Assembly (NCBI RefSeq): GCF_024679095.1
Contig: NC_066577.1
Location: forward strand, 82,001-146,000
Length of the DNA: 64,000 nt
Direction of reading: 5' to 3'
Origin: Eriocheir sinensis
Taxonomy: Eukaryota; Arthropoda; Malacostraca; Decapoda; Varunidae
Below the pieces are notes generated by a model. The model did not search any database. It was not told the origin of the DNA and saw only the letters and a program-made list of their open reading frames with translations. This document shows positions 54,038 through 64,000 of the stretch, one piece after another. The first letter of the stretch is position 1, and every line of letters starts with the position of its first letter. The translations under genes and the position numbers were made by a program.

Positions 54038-56339
54038 CATTATTATTATTATTACTGATTTTACAGCCGCTGCTAATGCGACTACTACTACTACTACAAC
54101 TACTATTACTACCACCACAACTACTGTTATCATTATCATCACTGTTTTTACACCTACTACTTATACTACATCATTATCTTTTCATTATCATCTATTTTCA
54201 TTATTACTATCATCCTCATTATTGTTACTATTAATCTACCAGTACCTTCTCTCACTTCCATTAGCACCCATTGAGTTATTTATCAATTTGCCTTCCTTAC
54301 GTATGGGTATTCATCGTAGCAAAACAACAACAACAGCAACAAAACCTCTTGAGCGCCAATCACCAGGGTTCACGGGCACCAAATCCCTCCAGTATTTCTC
54401 TAAACAATCAAGTCGTTCCTCTCCCTCTCTGCCCCTCGTCCTTCCTCCGTCTCCTTTCTCTTGGCCTCTGTTTCTCATGCAATTTCCTTAACTCTTAACC
54501 ATCTTTCTCTCTCTCTTTCCAGTTCCCTAGTTTGGTTGTTATCTTCTTCCCCTTCCTCCCTTATTTATTCGTTGCCTTATCTTCGTTCCATTTCCTTATT
54601 TAATAAACATACACTCGCCTTTATTCTTTCTCTCTTCGTGCTTCTTCTGTTTCTCCAATGTCTATATTTCTTTGCTTTGTTTCTTATCTACTGCGTTTAT
54701 CCTTATTTTGTATCATCATAACCTCTCATTGATTGTGTTATTTCCCTTTTCCTTTTTCATTTCATTCTTTTTTTACTTATTTTCCTTCTAAAACACCTCA
54801 TCTTTGTATCATTCTTCTCTTTTGTTCTCTTCTTTTTGTAACTTTTCCTTTTGTAGCTCTATTGTCATTTACCTTTTCTATATTTTTTTTCTTTCATTCT
54901 CATAGTTTTTTAAGCACTTGAATGTTCTGTCTTTTCCCATTCTCCTCTTACTCTTCGTTGTCCGTCTATTTCTCCTTTTCTTTTTTCGTTCCTTTCTCTT
55001 CCTTACATCTCTATTCTTCCTCTTCCTTTCTTCTTCTGACATTCACAATCTACTTTCTCTGATCTCTCCTCTTAATCCTTCTTCTCCTTCGCCCTTTTCC
55101 ATCATTCATCAACGCCTTTTTTCCCTATCTCCCTTCTTCCTAGTTCCTCCTTCTTCCTCTCCTTATTTTCGTTGCCCTCACCATCACTGCCTCTTCCTTG
55201 ATTCTTCTCCCTTTCCCCTTCTTCATTGACCTTTCCTCCACTTCCGTCTTCCATCTTCCACTTTTTCCTTACTCTCCACTTTTTGTCGCACACCTTCGCC
55301 TCGCTTGTCTTTCTCTGCTTTCCCTTCTCGTCTTCTTCCCCTCCTGATCATGTTTATCTTATTTTCTTCCTTAATTCCTCTCTGTTTTCTGTTTCTCTTG
55401 TCTTCCTTCTTTCTTTTCTCTCTGTGCTTTCAATTCTCTCACTTCTCTTTCGGTTGAATTTTCTGTTTTCCTCGCTTTTTCAATGTCTTCTGAGCATATT
55501 AAAACTCATTTTTTCCCTTCCTTCCTTCCTTTTTTTTTTCGATCTTTCTTTCCTTTTGTTTTTGTTGCTATCAAATCTTTCTTTCCCAGAACTTCATGTT
55601 TACTGTTTTCCTTTTATACTACACAATGTTTCCGTGATTTGCTTTTTTTGTCTCCTTTCTTCTTCTCGTCCTCGTCATTCCCTTCATCCACACGACCTCC
55701 TTGTGTCTCATCCGCTTGCCTTTAGTCACCCATTTAGTCCACTTGCCCGTTTGTTTTAGGATTCGTCTGTAAAATATTTACCTCCACTTCCGTGTCCTAG
55801 AGATTCACCAACCTTGTCAACCTCCTATTAATCTTTGTCCCTCCTCCTCCTCCTCCTCCTCCTCCACCATCTCTTGTTCCTCCTTTTTTCACTCCAATTT
55901 CACCTCCAATTCCTTGCCCTGCAATCGAGTCTTTCTCCCACTTCTGTAAATATTTTTCCCTCATTCTCCTCTTTTCTCTTCCACTTCTTCCTTCTCTTTA
56001 TCTCTCTCTCCACACCTTAGAAGAAATGTAATCTCCATCTGTTTCTCCACGTCTTTATTCTTGTCTCTCCACATTTGCTTCAACTGTTTAACCGCATCAT
56101 AGATCCACAATTCCTTTATAAATGTAATTCCTCCTGCTCCTGCTCCTCCTCCTCCGACTCCTACTCCTCCACTTCCTCCTCCTCCTTCTCCTCCTCCTCT
56201 TCACCATACCCCCCTCCCTCCCTCCCTCCCTTATCGCTAATGCAATGAACGAGCCACTCATGTCTAATTAGCTTCTCTCCTCTCCCTCTCCCCCCAGTAC
56301 CCATTGCAACTCCTGTCTAACCCTCTCCCCTCCCCCCAG
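53600..56339. repeat. Pyrimidine-rich intron with (ATT)n and (CTC)n
   Basis: The plus strand is dominated by T and C. It contains (ATT)n at 53977-54056, ACT/ATC trinucleotides to about 54240, and (CCT)n-type tracts at about 55842-55865 and 56120-56200. It lies between the two Dpr-like exons on the same strand. No exon is recognised. Confidence 0.65.
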
Positions 56340-56473
56340 TCCCCAGCGCGCGCATCACCGGCTCGAGGGAGATCTTCATGAAGGCGGGCAGCGACATCAA
56401 CATCACGTGCGTGGTGAAGGGCGCCATCAGGGGAGCGCCCGTCACCTGGTACCACGTGCTGCCCGCGACCCAC
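56340..56473 (+). CDS. Dpr-like immunoglobulin exon, first half of Ig2
   Basis: A 134-bp exon after acceptor CCCCTCCCCCCAG, ending CAC/GTGAGT. With the last base of the previous exon it reads VPSARITGSREIFMKAGSDI, then NITCVVKGAIRGAPVTWYH and VLPATH: strands A to C of the second Ig domain, with the conserved Cys and the Trp of WYH, as in Dpr proteins (GSDINITCVV). The phase-1 start matches the exon at 50715; the end is phase 0. No continuation exon is visible on the plus strand up to 64000. A matching second half exists only at 37424-37606 on the opposite strand. Confidence 0.9.
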
Positions 56474-56489
56474 GTGAGTACACACTGGG

Positions 56490-57470
56490 GGAGAAGGAAA
56501 GTCCGGAAAGTGAGTCGGGGTGATGGGAACGGGGTGGTATTTTTTGATTGGGAGGGAAGGGGAGAGCGGAAATGAGAGAGGGGGAAGGGGAGTGGGATGA
56601 GGCGAGGGGGGAAAGGGGAGAGGGAAGAGGGGGAATGAGAGAGGAGGAAGTAAAGAGGAAGGGGAGAGGAAGAACGGGGAGAGAAGAGGAAAAGGGGAAT
56701 GGGAGAGAGGGCAGGGGAGGGGAAGAAAGGGGAAGAGAGAGGGAATGGGAGAGGGAAGGGGAGAGAAAGAAGGGTAGAGAAAAAAGGGATAGGGGAAGAA
56801 GAGTAGGGGGAAGGAGAGAGGAGAAGATGAGAGGGAGAAAGGGACTCGGGGAAGGGGAGAAAGGGAAAGGGAGAGGGAAAAATGTGGGGAAAGGATAAAG
56901 GAGGGAATGTAGTGAAGGATGCTGAGGAAATGGAGGATGTAGCAAGGGGCTGTTGGATGCAAGAAAAGGATTGATGCAGAGGAAAGGTGTAAAAAATAAC
57001 GCTTAGACACGTAACGGAAGTGTGTGTTAATGATGTAGCATCGAAGAAAAGAGAACAAAAAAATGACAGCTACACGGGAAAATCAGTTTAAAGGAGCAAC
57101 AAAATAGACGAGCATCGAAAAATAAAAGGCGAAAAATAGTGTAATACAGGAAGAGAAGAGCAACAAACAACAGCGACACAAGGAAATACGTAGAAAAGGA
57201 AAGAAAGGCGACAAGTACTGAAAGAGAGAAAGGAAAAAAACAGAAAATAACAGAAATACAAATGGGAGATAAAATTTAATAGATAAACAAATAGAAAGGA
57301 AAAAAAAAGAGGGATATACGGGTTAGCGGAGGGAGTGTGTGGAAGTGTACGAAGATGGAGAGGAAGGAAGGAAGGAAGGAAGGAAGGAAGGGAAAAAAGA
57401 GTTGCATATTTTGTTTTAGACTGTGTTCACTATTTGACACTTTGTTGTTGTTGTTGTTGTTGTTGTTGCT
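56490..57470. repeat. Purine-rich region
   Basis: GGGAGAGG and GGAAGGGG words dominate to about 56900, then A-rich sequence. (GGAA)n lies at about 57363-57390 and (GTT)n at 57441-57470. No gene. Confidence 0.65.
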
Positions 57471-57624
57471 CACTCTAAAAGGGCGATGACTTTGTTTTCG
57501 CTTCCTTGTTACTGTTATTATTGTTGTTGTTGTTGTTGTTGTTCGCGTGACAAGATTGAATGCTTTGCTCTTGTTCTTTTTTATTTGTTAGTTTCTTTGT
57601 CGAGCGAAGCTTTTGATTTTGCGG

Positions 57625-57694
<70 letters not shown>

Positions 57695-58900
57695 CTGTGT
57701 TTCCACGCGTGCAGATTTATTTATCGGTTTGGACTGTCCGTCTCACTGTGTGTGTGTTTGTATGTCTGTCCTTTATACGTATTTTCTTCTGACTTTTTTT
57801 CATTCTTCATAATTTTCTTAACTTCCCCCTTTTATAAATCATTTTTCTTTAATTTTACTTTATATCTATTAATATTATTTTTCATACTTTTTGGACATTC
57901 ATTTGTCACCACCGGAAAATCTCTCTCCCACTCTTTTTCGTACATCAGTCTGGTTTTCTTTCAATCCACAGGTTTTTTTCATATTTTTGCTTTCTCCACA
58001 TTCTAGTTTTTTTTTTTAATATTCTACATCCATTTTTTAATATTCCACAGTATATATCTTTTTATATTGCACAGTCAGGTTTTATCTCATATTTCAGTCT
58101 GCTTTTCTTCATTGTCCACATTCTGTTATTTTCCGTATTCCACAGTCATTTTTATCAGATTCAGCAGTAAGAGTTTTCTTTTTCAATGTTTCACAGTCAT
58201 TTTCCATATTTCAATTATTTTCTCCACACTGAACAGTAATTTTGTTTAATCCATATTGCAGACTGTTTTTCTCCATATTACAAAATCTTTTATTTTTTTC
58301 ATATTACACAATCTTCTTTTCCATATTCCACAGTCTGGTTTTTTCCATATTTGTCTGTTTTTTTTAAATATTTAAGTCAGCTTTTACCATATTCCACAGT
58401 CATCTTTTTTTCAATATTCCAGTCTGTTTAAAATCAAATATTTCCCTATCTACCTTCTGTCCTACCCCCTCTTCCTCTCCTCGCGGCATCTTCCTCGCGC
58501 CACTAATTCACTCTCGCCTCATGCATATCATTTCCTTTATGCGGTTCCTTTACCTGCCTCCGCCGAGCCGCCTCCTTTGCCCTATATATCAGACCTTGAG
58601 ACTCTCCTTATTTTATTTTTTTCCATCATTTACCAGCACCACCACAACCATAACTACCACCACCACCACCATAACTACCACCAACAACAACAACAGCAAC
58701 AACAACAACAATAATAACAACACCTATAACCAGTAACTACCACCACACCTCTTCCTCCATCACCACCAAAATAGCAACACCCATCACCACCACCACCACT
58801 GTTTCCCCTTGTTGCACACCCCATACACTTGTTTTCCTCTCCTTGTTCTCTGTGTTTCCTTCTCGTGAATATTTCGACCCCGCTTTTCACAGCAGGGTTG
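57471..58900. repeat. Pyrimidine-rich region with (GTT)n, (CT)n and CAC/CAA repeats
   Basis: (GTT)n about 57520-57543, (CT)n about 57628-57690, then repeated TCCATATTCCACAGTC-like words from 58020 to 58430 (an imperfect repeat of roughly 25-35 bp), and CAC/CAA trinucleotides at 58637-58800. No exon is recognised. Confidence 0.6.
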
Positions 58901-59510
58901 AGGGAAAAAAAAGGATAGGTAAGGGAGAAAACAGGTACGAAGGAAGAGATGAAGAGAAATGAAGGAGGAAGGGGAGGACGAGGAAAGAGGTAAGGTGGTA
59001 GGGGTAGGATGTGGAAGGGGTTTGAAGGAGGGAAGAGAAAGAACAGGAAGCAATGGGGAAGGGAGGAGAAAGATGAAGTTAAGTATATATGATTGAAGGG
59101 ATAAGGAGGAGCAGAAGGAGTTGAAAAAGAAGGTAATAGTGGCAGGTTATGGAAAGGAAAATAATAGGAGGAAAGGAAAGGGTTTGAAAGAGGAGGGAAG
59201 AAGAATGGGATGCGATGGGGAAAGGGAGGAGGAAGATGGAGGTAAGTATATGTTTGAAGGGAGATTAGGAGGTGGGGGAGAGAGGTAAGGAAGCAAGAGG
59301 TGTGGGAGGAGAGGTGATGAAGACGAGTGGGTCAGGGGGAGGGAAGGAAAGCCAGTTAAATAAATATAAAAAGGAACAGTAAAGATATGGTCTCGGGTGT
59401 GAGGAAAACGAATAAAAAATAGAGAAAAAGTTACAGCTAAGAGGGAAAAAATTCTGGAGATCTATTACAATATAAATTATTCACTTTTATTTTTTAACAT
59501 TAAGTGCAAC
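58901..59510. other. Purine-rich stretch
   Basis: AGGAAGG-type composition. A 45-bp motif with GGGGAAGGGAGGAGAAAGAT and AAGTATATATGATTGAAGGG recurs at 59052 and 59216. No gene. Confidence 0.5.
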
Positions 59511-59512
59511 TG

Positions 59513-59518
<6 letters not shown>

Positions 59519-59585
<67 letters not shown>

Positions 59586-60012
59586 TTCTTAATTTACGTC
59601 TATTTTTACATATTTTTTTATCCTATTTATTTTCCTTCTCTCTTTTCTAATATTCTTCCATTTATTGTTTTTTTTGTTTTCTTTCTATTCGTCTCATTTT
59701 TTTTCTCATTTATTGCATTTTTTTCTTATTTTCTATTTTCTTTTTCACTTCTCTAAAATTCTTCCCTTCTTTTTTCTTTTCCTTTTATTCCTCTCCTTTT
59801 TTCCTATTCCCTCGTTCTTCACTTCATCGGAATCTGAGTCTCCACAGGCAAGCATTTTTTTATCTCTTATCTCTCTTGCATTTTTCTCTCCTCCACGTTT
59901 CTCTCCATCTCCTCCGAATCTTCTCTTCCTCCTTCCATAAAACAATTCCTAATACCATTCTCCTTTCTTTCCTCTCCTCATCCACGCCTTCTCTCCACAG
60001 GCTGAGAAGATG

Positions 60013-60086
<74 letters not shown>

Positions 60087-60266
60087 ATTAAATAAAACAC
60101 CAGTAAACTCCTTCCTTAACCCAAACTTTCCTGGACACATTTCGAAGGGATCAAATTAATTATAAATAGTTTCTCACCCTCCTCTCACCCCTTCTCTCCC
60201 CTCCCCCTTCTCAGTGTTTTCCTTCCTTTAATTTATTTTCCTTTCCTTTTATCTTATAAGCAACTA

Positions 60267-60310
<44 letters not shown>

Positions 60311-61227
60311 TATTCATTTCCTCCGCGCTTTTCGTTTTTTTTTTCCTTTTCATCCTTTCGCTGCTTCTAAAATTCTCCCTGTTCCCCTTTCCTTCTTTTC
60401 TCTTCTCCTCCCCTCCTTCTCGCCTTCCCTTCGCCCCATCTTTCCTTCCTACTTCCGTTCTAACCTTACCTAAAAGAACTGTTTAATTTTCATATTTCTC
60501 TTTTCTTCTGTCTTGTTTTTCTATTAACGCAGTTCATTCACAAAATGTTTTCATTTTTCTTCCCATTTTCTTTAATTTCTACTTTTTTAATCCACTCTCA
60601 TATTATCCATTTCCTTAATGCAGTAAATCACACTTACTTTCGTACAGCAAAATATTTTCCATCTTTTACAATTCTCATATATTTCCCTGTTGTTTCTCAT
60701 TTTTCCTTTTCCTCTTTTCCTTCTTCCAATGAACTTTAATCACAGTTTTCGTTGAGCTACATATTTTCCTCTTTTTTTTAATGTTCATCGTTTTCCCGCT
60801 GTTTCCTTGTTCTTACAGTTTCCTCTTTATTTATTTTTGTGTGTGTGTGTGTGCAGCTCAACCACACGTTCTGTACTACACCATCAGTTTGACATATTCT
60901 CCATTTCCTTTTCTCTACAGTTTATTTCCCCTTCCTTCTCTTTTTTCTCTTCCTCGCTTCCTATTTTTTTTTTTAGTAACTCAGCCGCACACATTTATTT
61001 TCTTCTTCAATAAGTGACCGCTCCCCGACACACTAAACCCATGAACCCGCCCCATAGCTTTTGTACGAGGAAGTATGGGCCTAACTATTTTGTGGTAGAA
61101 GCCTATAGAAGGTTATCACGTCCTGCCAAACCTTTAAATTATGAAGCTAATATTTGTACCGACCCTCCTCAACCTCCCCTCTGCCCTCTTCCCTTCCCCA
61201 TCCCCCTTGTCGATGTTATTTTTTTTC

Positions 61228-61298
<71 letters not shown>

Positions 61299-61438
61299 AC
61301 TTTCATCTACCCCTCCCCTTCCTCTTTCCTTCCTCCCAAATCCTGCTCCTCTATCTCCCCTCCTCTTTTCCTCCTCCCTTAGATCCTCTTCCATTCCCTC
61401 AGCCTCTTTTCTTCCTTTCTCCAACCTTTTTTTTTAAT

Positions 61439-61500
<62 letters not shown>
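59519..61500. repeat. Pyrimidine-rich region with five GA/CT tracts
   Basis: (CT)n about 59519-59582, (GA)n 60015-60083, (CT)n about 60272-60308, (CT)n about 61234-61298 and (CT)n about 61442-61499, within T/C-rich sequence. A short mixed segment at 61010-61150 has no recognisable exon. Confidence 0.7.
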
Positions 61501-61501
<1 letters not shown>

Positions 61502-61797
61502 GTGTGTGTTATTAACATAAAAAATATCAAACCGGATAAAACAGAAGAAAACGAAACAATCACTGCAAACGCAATAACAAAAAAAACATACATAAAGAAT
61601 TACACTAAAATTACATGAGAAATAATTACATTAAAAATCTCAATAATTACAAAATGACAAAACGAAAAGATGAAAAAAGAACAAAAATAGAAGATAAAAA
61701 AATCATTCATTAAGCTTTGAAACTATAAATATAAAAAGTTAACTAATGAAGATTACATGTATCAAAAACAGTAAAACAATATAATAACCTACCCCGT

Positions 61798-61860
<63 letters not shown>

Positions 61861-62345
61861 ATGAGGAGCAGATTAATGTAATCAGTTCTTATTCCTGCTG
61901 ATCCATGTGGCAGGCATTGTTATATTGCTTAATTAATGGTTCAGGAGGAGGAGGTGGAGGAGGAAAAAGAGAAAACCCACAACGAGAGGGAGACGGTGAT
62001 ACAGCTGATGGAAATGAAGGATGGGATGAGGAAGAGGAAGAGGAGGAAGAGAAGGAGGAAGAGGAGACGAAAAATGAAGATGAAGGAGATGAAGAGGAAA
62101 TCAAGACGAAGAATAAGAGGGCGAGAAGGAAAAAAGAGGAGAAAAGATGAAAGAGGAAGATAAAGTGACTAAAAGAGTTGGAGATAGAGATGAACAGGAG
62201 GCGGGAGACGATCTGGACGAGGACGAGGAGAGAATGATGCAGCAGACGGAGGAGGAGGAAGAGAAGGAGGAGGAGGAGGAGGAGGAGGAGGAGGATGAGC
62301 CTATTTCTCTGCGGACACAGTTATGGCCCTTCAGTTGTCTGTAGC
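61501..62345. repeat. (CA)n and (GAG)n tracts in A-rich sequence
   Basis: (CA)n at 61801-61859 and GAG/GAA trinucleotides at 61940-62300. The Glu-rich plus-strand frames across the latter are compositional. Confidence 0.7.
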
Positions 62346-63252
62346 AGTAAATCTTCCCGTCCGGCAGTCTCTCTCATCACTGTTCCCTTCTTCCACCAAG
62401 AGGCTACACTGCTAACACCCCTTCCCCCTCACCCCGCCCTCCCTTCCCTCCATGGACGTACTAGGGCCACAATGCTACAACACTAATGGTGACTCAAGAA
62501 CAATATCACTGATAATAATATGACCCATGTCACAGATCAACACTAAATAACAGATGTATCTCGTTATTGCTTCCATCACTACGTTCATAAAAGCTACAGT
62601 GAATACGGAAAAACGATGGATACAATATGAATACCTCGGTTTGAATTCCCTTTGTAGCACTTCTTTTTTCACACAAGCGTCTCTAACCGAACACTGTTTC
62701 TCCCATCACTACAATGTTAATACAATAATCTACAGAATTACATAAAACAAAGCAATTAATCGCTACCCTGGTTCGAATCTCCTCTTTTGACACTTCCAAG
62801 CACTTCAAACTCGGTACAGTCCACCCCTGAACACGACATTTCTAACTTCGCTAAACACACATCGCCACTTGATACAATAAAACCACGAATACGATAACAG
62901 TGCCTTGGTGTGGATTCCCCTCCTGGCGCCTCCTTTGCAGTCTTAGCTTCTCCTTTCGGCAGCCTCCATTTACAGCAAAATGCCTCCCAACTCCTCCTGG
63001 CTTTCTGTTATCATTGGGTTCCTAAGGCAAAGTCAGCTAAACACAAGACAATGAGTACAGTAAAAGAAACTGTTCGAATTCCCCTTTTCAGCATCTCCCG
63101 TTCCCTCCCCGTGAACACTTTATTCTCTTTATCATTATGCTTCGTTGTGTAAGAATAAAATAAAATAAAAATCAGCAAATAAAGACTATACAACACACAT
63201 GTTGAAATATCCCTCCCAACACCCTCTTTTCACACCAGGCCGCCCTCGACAC
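62346..63252. other. Unassigned sequence
   Basis: Mixed composition. Motifs such as ATACAATAAAACC and GGTTCGAATCCCC/GAATTCCCCTTTT recur loosely every 120-150 bp (62640, 62770, 62910, 63075), each followed by a CTTC/CTCC word. This suggests an old tandem duplication. No gene is recognised. Confidence 0.35.
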
Positions 63253-64000
63253 TTTTTTTTTTTTTTTTTTTTACAACAGAGGAGGAGGCAGCTCAAGGGC
63301 ACACAAAAAAAGAAAACAATAATAAAAAAAAAGGCCCGCTACTCGCTGCTCCTAAAAAAGAAACAAAAGAGGTGGCCGAAAGGAAGATCAAATACGGGAG
63401 GAGAGGTGTCCTGATACCCTCCTCTTGAAAGAGTTCAAGTCGTAGGTAGGAGGAAATACAGATGAAGGAAGATTGTTCCAGAGTTTTCCAGCGTGAGGGA
63501 TGAAAGAGTGAAGATGCTGGTTAACTCTTGCATAAGGGGTTTGGACAGTATAGGGATGAGCATGAGTAGAAAGTCGAGTGCAGCGGGGCCGCGGGAGGCA
63601 TGCAGTTAGCAAGTTCAGAAGAGCAGTCAGCGTGGAAATATCGATAGAAGACAGAAAGAGAGGCAACATTGCGGCGGAATTTAAGAGGAAGAAGACTATC
63701 AGTATGAGCAGGAGAGCTGATGAGACGAAGAGCCTTAGCCTCCACTCTGTCCAGAAGAGATGTGTGAGTGGAGCACCCCCACACATGAGATGCATACTCC
63801 ATACGAGGGCGGACAAGGCCCCTGTATATGGACAGCAACTGTGCAGGGGAGAAGAACTGGCGGAGACGGTACAGAACGCCCAGCCTCGAGGAAGCTGATT
63901 TAGTAAGAGATGAGATATGAAGTTTCCAGTTGAGATTTTGAGTTAAGGATAGACCGAGGATGTTTAGTGTTGAGGAAGGTGATAGCTGGGTGTTGTCAAA
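63253..64000 (-). mobile_element. Jockey-like LINE 3' end (runs off the window)
   Basis: The minus strand ends in poly-A (T-run 63253-63272). Upstream it encodes the C-terminus of a Jockey-type reverse transcriptase: TLNILGLSLTQNLNWKLHI and GVLYRLRQFFSP (to the window edge), LSIYRGLVRPRMEYASHVWG, RVEAKALRLISSP, RRNVASLSVFYRYFHADC, then after a frameshift near 63605 RVNQHLHSFIPHAGKLWN and a stop near 63388. The RT core lies beyond 64000. The 3' UTR is about 115 bp. Confidence 0.85.
63388..64000 (-). pseudogene. Jockey-like RT C-terminal region, frameshifted
   Basis: Two overlapping frames share one protein: residues to SSELANCMPP in the first frame (down to about 63605), and PRPRCTRLSTHAHPYTVQ to the stop in the second. 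The shift falls in a C/G-rich run (CCTCCCGCGGCCCCG), where an indel of one or two bases is enough. The upstream end is open to the window edge. Confidence 0.8.

Noticed and set aside
62147..62344. Glu-rich acidic protein encoded at 61.9-62.3 kb
   Set aside because: The frames follow GAG/GAA trinucleotide repeats. Two frames are equally open and no exon boundaries are evident.

Overview
This is animal nuclear DNA, most likely from a decapod crustacean and possibly a crab. That is an inference from the density of long (GA)n/(CT)n, (TA)n and (GGA)n tracts, the spliced exons of animal gene families (Dpr-type immunoglobulin cell-surface protein, importin alpha), the CR1-like and Jockey-like LINEs, and a Gmr1-type LTR retrotransposon. 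There are no operons, bacterial genes, CRISPR arrays or rRNA. Most of the window is repeat; very little is host coding sequence. A run of exactly 100 N at 38491-38590 joins two contigs.

Contig 1 (1-38490). Positions 1-5000 hold purine-rich repeat, microsatellites and a GC-rich promoter-like block; blocks of this stretch recur in the same order and orientation at 40.06-50.2 kb. Positions 5870-9217 hold three decayed importin-alpha exons followed by a 39-bp minisatellite, and the whole unit is present again inverted at 23241-26633. Between these arms lie a 5.6-kb LTR retrotransposon (9226-14855, minus) with nearly identical LTRs but deleted integrase and reverse-transcriptase cores, long TA and CT tracts, and a 5'-truncated CR1-like LINE (18573-22101, minus). 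After the second arm come a MITE (27147-27426), pyrimidine-rich DNA, a LINE 3' fragment (30.3-30.8 kb), T-rich DNA, a 1.9-kb array of a 27-bp repeat (33.0-34.9 kb), and the 3' end of a Dpr-like gene on the minus strand: an Ig exon at 37424-37606 and a terminal exon starting at 35598, with a 53-bp satellite and a MITE in or beside the intron.

Contig 2 (38591-64000). Purine-rich and pyrimidine-rich blocks alternate. A 5.6-kb, almost full-length CR1-like LINE (43230-48861, minus) has an intact SGNH-esterase ORF1 and a tandemly repeated 5' region, and sits inside a (GA)n tract. After the second promoter-like block come two plus-strand exons of a Dpr-like gene (50715-50925 and 56340-56473), two more members of the MITE family, more microsatellites, and the 3' end of a Jockey-like LINE at the right edge.

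The main biological point is the Dpr-like gene. Its Ig1 and Ig2a exons are on the plus strand of contig 2, and its Ig2b and C-terminal exons on the minus strand of contig 1, only 0.9 kb from the gap. Inverting contig 2 would place all four exons in the correct order and strand, so a scaffolding inversion at the gap is the simplest reading, though two separate paralogues are possible. I see no previously undescribed defence or enzymatic system. The unusual items are this split gene, the inverted importin-alpha pseudogene pair with shared frameshifts, and the deletion-derivative Gmr1-type element.
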